The notes beneath the pieces were generated by a model, which was not told the DNA's origin, made no database searches, and saw only the letters and a list, made by a program, of their open reading frames with translations. A DNA stretch of 64,000 nucleotides from Nematostella vectensis. Lineage: Eukaryota; Cnidaria; Anthozoa; Actiniaria; Edwardsiidae. A program made the translations under genes and the position numbers. Below are positions 60,161-64,000 of the stretch, piece after piece (the first letter of the stretch is position 1; the number at the start of each line of letters is the position of its first letter). Location of the stretch: the NCBI RefSeq assembly GCF_932526225.1, contig NC_064041.1:7996313-8060312 (forward strand). The letters run 5' to 3'.

Positions 60161-61162
60161 TCATGGTAAACATGTTTGCATGAATCGGTACCACTGAGCG
60201 CATTTAGCAGGGGTAATAGTACCAATATTGCGCTGCAACGCTTGCAAAAGCAAACGCGTACGGAAAACTCCCAATGCAAGGCCTTGGTCTCTAGCCGCAC
60301 CCCTTTCTCCCATCTGGGCTTGTACTTCTGGCCTTGAGATGTCAGCTTTTATAGCCGCTTTAAGAGAGCTTATTGCCTGCTCCACAATGTTCAAAAAGTG
60401 GCTGTAGGGTGGTAGCATTTTCATCTCTGTATTGGGCCCGGGTACGGCAGGGTTGCGATATGGTGGCGCTCCATCGTAAATAAATATCACCATCTCGTCC
60501 GGGTCGAGGTTAAGTCTAGCCTGCGTAAGAAAGTCGCTGAACCGCTGTGCGTTCACGCCACCAATAATTGCCGAGTGGAATACAAGACCATTGATTGGTG
60601 ATATTGCCATTGTTACGGTAATGTTCCTCCCACGCTGCCCGCAGACCTGTCTATAGGCTCGCTCTCCTTGTCTAGCCCTCCCGTGACTTCTTGCGGTCCA
60701 GATATTGTAGCCGCATTCATCTACAAAGACCGAATGATGCACGACACCACGGTTCATAAACCAGTTGCCGTAGTCTATCTTCTGTAGAACGTCAGGTCTG
60801 TTCCTTTCCGCTGGGAGGGGCCTTGCCAGCTTTACACGGAACAACATGCCATCTAGCGTTCTCGCTACCGTGCGGTCGTGAATCCTTGGTTTCAAGGGCA
60901 GTCGCCTTCTTAGTTCTTGATTGATACGGCTAAGAGTAAGAAGGCAGTTGTCGTTAATGATATCGTTTAGGCAGTCTCTCATCTCGTCATCTACTCTTAC
61001 GTTATTTCTTCCACCTCCTGGTCTTTCTTCAATTCTCCCTTCTCGTATGTATCTAGCAACGACCCCCAATGTGTCCGCCACCAGGAGATAATCTTCCTCT
61101 TTATCTTCGAATGACCGTATAATTCGCTCGCGGTGCTCAAAGGGGATTTTTCTTGGAGGCAT
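60161..61162 (-). CDS. IS630/Tc1-type DDE transposase
   Basis: Encodes a 333-residue transposase expected to cut and rejoin the element ends. ATG at 61,162 (MPPRKIPF) is preferred; the frame extends eight codons further only from GTG. The N-terminal region (HRERIIRSF..., VADTLGV, VARYIREGRIEERP) resembles the helix-turn-helix of Tc1-type proteins. However, about eight residues expected between LGV and VARY, the recognition helix, appear to be missing. The catalytic part shows FVDECGYN (first Asp), IFIYDGAPP (second Asp) and PPYSHFLNIVEQ (Glu), about 30 residues between the second Asp and the Glu by my count. The frame is unbroken, but the DNA-binding gap may make it inactive. Confidence 0.85.
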   Translation of the reverse strand: MPPRKIPFEHRERIIRSFEDKEEDYLLVADTLGVVARYIREGRIEERPGGGRNNVRVDDEMRDCLNDIINDNCLLTLSRINQELRRRLPLKPRIHDRTVARTLDGMLFRVKLARPLPAERNRPDVLQKIDYGNWFMNRGVVHHSVFVDECGYNIWTARSHGRARQGERAYRQVCGQRGRNITVTMAISPINGLVFHSAIIGGVNAQRFSDFLTQARLNLDPDEMVIFIYDGAPPYRNPAVPGPNTEMKMLPPYSHFLNIVEQAISSLKAAIKADISRPEVQAQMGERGAARDQGLALGVFRTRLLLQALQRNIGTITPAKCAQWYRFMQTCLP

Positions 61163-61186
61163 TGCAACGGTACTGAACAATGGCAC

Positions 61187-61504
61187 GGACTGTACAGTAT
61201 TGCCGAACAGATCTGTACAATGTTGTCTACATTTATAAAGTTATTTGTTTGGAAAGGGTTGCATAACCTTTTGAGAATGCGAAAGCTTATAAAATATCTA
61301 GTTTGGTAAAAAAAAAACACTCAAATTATCTATTGTTTTATTGAAAAAAGATTGTTGGTTAATGAATGCAAAGAACGTCTAAATGTTTGTATAATCGCAC
61401 TAATTTATGTCATGTCCGTATAATGGTTGACTATAAATTCAATTGAATTCACTCTTTTTGTTAAAGATGTCAATAAACGCTAATAAATATAAGTTAAATT
61501 CACA
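61187..61504. other. Transposon interior between transposase and right repeat
   Basis: About 320 bp of AT-rich DNA upstream of the transposase. It would hold its promoter and the weakly conserved inner part of the right inverted repeat (from about 61,355). An A-run lies at 61,309-61,318. Confidence 0.55.
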
Positions 61505-61775
61505 TGACTGTCAATTCGCACATTTGTCTATAGATTTTTTGTTAATGATCGAATAAACACGCAGATTAAAGTACATTTTTCGCCTTTGAATGACGAAAGG
61601 CGCGAATGACTGTCGATCTTTGCGATTGAATGTTACTGGCGATGTAAATATCGCTAATGAAATTTGTGTTCACGCAAATGAGCGCTTTATGACGAAAATG
61701 AATGTATATTCGCGTTTTTTATCGTAAATTACCGCAAATGAATGTAGATTTCCTGGTAATGAACAGCAAAAGGTG
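61505..61775 (-). repeat. Right terminal inverted repeat of the transposon
   Basis: Reverse complement of 59,659-59,931 with scattered mismatches and small indels, ending in GGTG followed by TA. Confidence 0.9.
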
Positions 61776-61798
61776 TATACAGCGAACTTATTGCCAAA

Positions 61799-62050
61799 AT
61801 GGGTAGACTATGGATATTGGCTATCGCTGCGATTATTTGGCAAGTATGCACCACTGATGCTGTACGAAATCGGCAACTGCGAGCCAACGATGACGAAACC
61901 TATAAAACACTTGTCGACCTTTGTGAAGACAAGTTTGAAGTGCACGCAAGTCTGCACGCGTTCGAGTGTGGTTGTCCGACGATGTTTGTATCCCGAGATA
62001 TAAGTATTTTCGTTTTAATGACGTCATTAATGACGTCACACCTCACATGA
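61799..62050 (+). CDS. Candidate small secreted peptide or 5' exon (83 codons)
   Basis: An ATG in the context GCCAAAATGGG opens a frame whose first 21 residues form a textbook signal peptide: MGR, a hydrophobic run LWILAIAAIIWQV, then CTTDA as a plausible cleavage site before VRNRQ. The next 40 or so residues are charged and contain three cysteines (DLCED and ECGCP), resembling a secreted peptide or the first exon of a secreted protein. The end of the frame runs into the inverted 125-bp repeat and stops at TGA 62,048-62,050, so the true 3' end may be spliced elsewhere. The transposon lies only 23 bp upstream. No family recognised; it could still be chance. Confidence 0.35.
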   Translation: MGRLWILAIAAIIWQVCTTDAVRNRQLRANDDETYKTLVDLCEDKFEVHASLHAFECGCPTMFVSRDISIFVLMTSLMTSHLT

Positions 62051-62107
62051 CTATTTATGCACCCCCCTTGACACCTATATGACATTCTCCAAGTGTGGTT
62101 GTCCGAC
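61966..62107 (-). repeat. Inverted copy of the 125-bp CRE repeat (right arm)
   Basis: Carries a perfect 20-bp palindrome TGACGTCATTAATGACGTCA at 62,019-62,038. The string GTGTGGTTGTCCGACGATGT occurs at about 61,968 and 62,092, 124 bp apart, matching the period of the repeats at 55,631-56,325. The part 62,030-62,104 is the reverse complement of 55,631-55,706. Confidence 0.8.
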
Positions 62108-62141
62108 GATGTCCGACTCTCCTTAGTTAAATTTATGGTTA

Positions 62142-62325
62142 TTACATTAAGCGTCGAGTGTTCTTACATTAAGCGTTAAATCTGTTATTACATTAAGCGT
62201 TGAAAATTTGTTACATTAAGCGTTGATTTGTTGTTACATTAAGCGTTAGTGTTACATTAAGAGGTGCGATTTTTTTACATTACGCGTTAGTGTTACATTA
62301 AGCGGCAGTTGTTACATTAAGCGGC
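62142..62325. repeat. Phased array of TTACATTAAGCG motif, 9 copies
   Basis: The 12-bp motif or a one-mismatch form begins at about 62,142, 62,164, 62,188, 62,211, 62,234, 62,252, 62,275, 62,293 and 62,312. Spacing is 18 or 22-24 bp and the intervening bases are not conserved, so this is an array of short sites rather than an ordinary tandem repeat. Confidence 0.85.
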
Positions 62326-63040
62326 GATACACACCCAACCAATTAATCAGTCGGTCGGTCAATCAGATAAACAAAGAAATAAACACGCATGAAAGCAACA
62401 AGAACAAGAGCCCTGGCGCTTGATTTGATATCTGGGTGTGCACGTGTTGACACTGGACAGTGTTACGTGAGTTTTGACAAACTGCCAAGGACGACGTCTA
62501 ATGTTGAAGAGTGAGAATTTTATTAACCTCATGTAAGTCTAACATTTATAGGCCAACATTCAAGTCAGAGGTTACCTTATTTAAATCTACACATGAAATA
62601 TGACTTAGAAAAAGTATTATCGGAGGAAATCGGAAATTTCTTGTTCTGAATATATAGTAATTTACATCATACAAATATTTCTTCTGAAGCATCAACTTCA
62701 GAATACCATTCCATTCTTTTGGTAACCAACTTTTTACAATAATTTTACAAAAAAACAACTGTAGACACCTATTCCAAATAAGGTTGCACTCTGAGAATTT
62801 ATTTGTTATGAACAAATAAAATATTAACGTGGATAAAAAACTAATGGTTTGGAAAACTGTAGCATTCTTGTTCATGTGACTTTCAAAGAAATCAATCAAC
62901 CATCTTTACATTTCCCATGAGCCACCGCAGGTTACAACATGTGGAACATTATGTGGACTCTCAATTGCAACCTTATTTGAAATACGTATATACACCTTTT
63001 TAAACTATGGTTGCACTCGAAGAATCCATGTAAAGCAACA
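62326..63040. other. Non-coding or unrecognised
   Basis: About 0.7 kb, AT-rich. A 117-codon minus-strand frame (62,546-62,899) has AT-driven composition and no recognisable domain. Part of it (about 62,770-62,880) resembles the 105-bp unit that follows, as an older diverged copy. Confidence 0.5.
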
Positions 63041-63250
63041 CGTAAAGCAAATAAGCGCAAATAAAAACTAATCCAGGCTTCAAGCTGTAGAATTCTTGCT
63101 CATGTTCTTGTGAACATTCGCGTGGATTTCAAATACTGTACCCATCGTAAAGCAAATAAGCGCAAATTAAAACTAATCCAGGCTTCAAGCTGTAGAATTC
63201 TTGCTCATGTTCTTGTGAACATTCGCATGGATTTCAAATACTGTACCAGG
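63041..63250. repeat. 105-bp tandem duplication
   Basis: 63,041-63,145 and 63,146-63,250 are nearly identical (for example CGTAAAGCAAATAAGCGCAA at both starts), with an offset of exactly 105 bp and only a few base changes. Confidence 0.9.
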
Positions 63251-63875
63251 ATTAAGCCGTTTATACGTTACCCAGAACCACTGTGGGTTTCGATACATCG
63301 ATTTTCAAGTGCAACGTTATTTGAAATAGGTGTATGATCTGAAAACGAAGGGGTTTGGAACGCGTGACCCCCTATTTACAATTCACAAGGGTTGCACACC
63401 GCTTGGTAGTCAGCCACGCCAACGATTATCAGAACTACTGGCTGGAATTTGTTTACGTGCTGAACCTTTTGATTCTCATGGAGACTTTCCTATTGATGTT
63501 TTGTGCTTCCAAGCTGCTCGTAGGTTGTCACATCTGTAATAATTTCTTTTACGTGTTCCAAATCCCTTTGCTCCTCGTGGAGGCCAAGGGAGCCCACAAA
63601 GTCTAATGACCCGGATGTTTTGCGGCTGCTGGGGATACTGTTCTATCGCCTTTGTGGATCAGCTTGCGAAAGAGGTGTAAGCACTGTTCGTACGTACAGA
63701 ACATGATACCAACTGTCACAGCGGCCTAAAAAACAACACCCACAAAAACATCATTGTTTTGTTACTATCTTGTTTTTACTATCTTATCGTCGTTATTATT
63801 ATTTGTTTGTAGTGCGCCTTTTTTCATTTTGTTATATATGTAGAACTGTAAATTACTTTGTGGCAAAGCTAATAT
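63251..63875. other. Unrecognised sequence
   Basis: About 0.6 kb with higher GC than its surroundings. Two overlapping plus-strand frames (63,330-63,539 and 63,355-63,606) show no domain I recognise. The stretch leading into the AAAT tail could be the 3' end of a retroposed element; this is a guess from the tail only. Confidence 0.35.
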
Positions 63876-63945
63876 AATAAATAAATAAATAAATAAACAA
63901 ACAAACAAACAAACAAACAAACAAACAAACAAACAAACAAACAAA

Positions 63946-63984
<39 letters not shown>

Positions 63985-63986
63985 AA
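63876..63986. repeat. (AAAT)n-(AAAC)n-(AAAT)n microsatellite
   Basis: A compound tetranucleotide tract: a few AAAT units, about eleven AAAC units, then about ten AAAT units. Confidence 0.95.
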
Positions 63987-64000
63987 TACAGTGTCTTGGG

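Larger units (their letters stand above)
59659..61775. mobile_element. Complete IS630/Tc1-like DNA transposon with TA duplication
   Basis: A 2,117-bp element. Ends are CACCTTTTGCTGTTCATTAC on the left and its reverse complement, finishing ...AGCAAAAGGTG, on the right. TA lies directly outside both ends (59,657-59,658 and 61,776-61,777), the target duplication expected of Tc1/mariner/IS630 transposons. Terminal inverted repeats are about 270 bp at high identity, with a weaker inner extension to about 400 bp. The single gene is a transposase on the minus strand. The tight match of the two ends suggests a fairly recent insertion. Confidence 0.93.

Noticed and set aside
61966..62107. Reading GTGTGGTTGTCCGACGATGT (61,968 and 62,092) as a 20-bp target-site duplication around a small insertion
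   Set aside because: The 124-bp spacing equals the period of the CRE repeat, and the left arm also carries the same bases, so it is part of the repeat unit.
62546..62899. 117-codon minus-strand frame
   Set aside because: AT-rich composition, no domain, and overlap with an old repeat unit; not supported.
63330..63606. Two overlapping plus-strand frames near the window end
   Set aside because: No recognisable family, and neither frame is clearly better; insufficient for a gene call.

Overview
The window looks like metazoan nuclear DNA, most likely from a cnidarian (anthozoan). This is an inference from the intronless rhodopsin-like receptor array, an IS630/Tc1-type transposon with TA target duplication, AATAAA-type 3' ends, AT-rich spacers and abundant minisatellites. 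No bacterial operon features, rRNA, tRNA or CRISPR array were found.

Positions 1-55,630 hold one amplified locus. It contains eleven copies of a single-exon class A GPCR gene, all on the minus strand, separated by long arrays of a C-rich minisatellite of about 28 bp (nine tracts, about 22 kb in total). Five copies are intact, each 363 codons from a true ATG (stops at 3938, 16084, 26523, 35412 and 52680). Six are damaged (9683, 21829, 30189, 39111, 43118 and 47172). Copies come in two forms. Type A keeps the first exon codons and about 2 kb of conserved upstream DNA. Type B has lost the start codon and about 1.2 kb of upstream DNA in a deletion whose breakpoint is the same in every B copy. The order is A B A B A B A A B B A. 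A tandem duplication with a 12,146-bp offset (about 613-12,758 and 12,759-24,980) makes copies 3 and 4 nearly exact repeats of 1 and 2. A further block (about 34.0-38.67 kb) repeats about 2.6-7.2 kb. The breakpoints I can place lie in minisatellite, which suggests unequal exchange or an assembly artefact.

The receptors show seven hydrophobic segments and class A landmarks (N1.50, D2.50, an E-R-F version of DRY, P5.50, P6.50, NPxxF/Y, Cys-Cys after helix 8), but no CWxP tryptophan. The C-tail carries two 31-residue repeats. Differences among copies concentrate in TM6 and the third extracellular loop.

Positions 55,631-62,107 form a composite repeat block that interrupts the conserved upstream flank of copy 11. 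It holds 125-129 bp repeats with double-CRE palindromes at the left end and an inverted counterpart at the right end, about 51 copies of a 49-50 bp satellite, and a complete 2,117-bp IS630/Tc1-like transposon with long terminal inverted repeats and TA duplication. Just right of the transposon is a short ORF with a convincing signal peptide. After this come a phased array of a 12-bp motif (62,142-62,325), a 105-bp tandem duplication (63,041-63,250) and a terminal AAAT/AAAC microsatellite. No confident gene was recognised after 62.1 kb.
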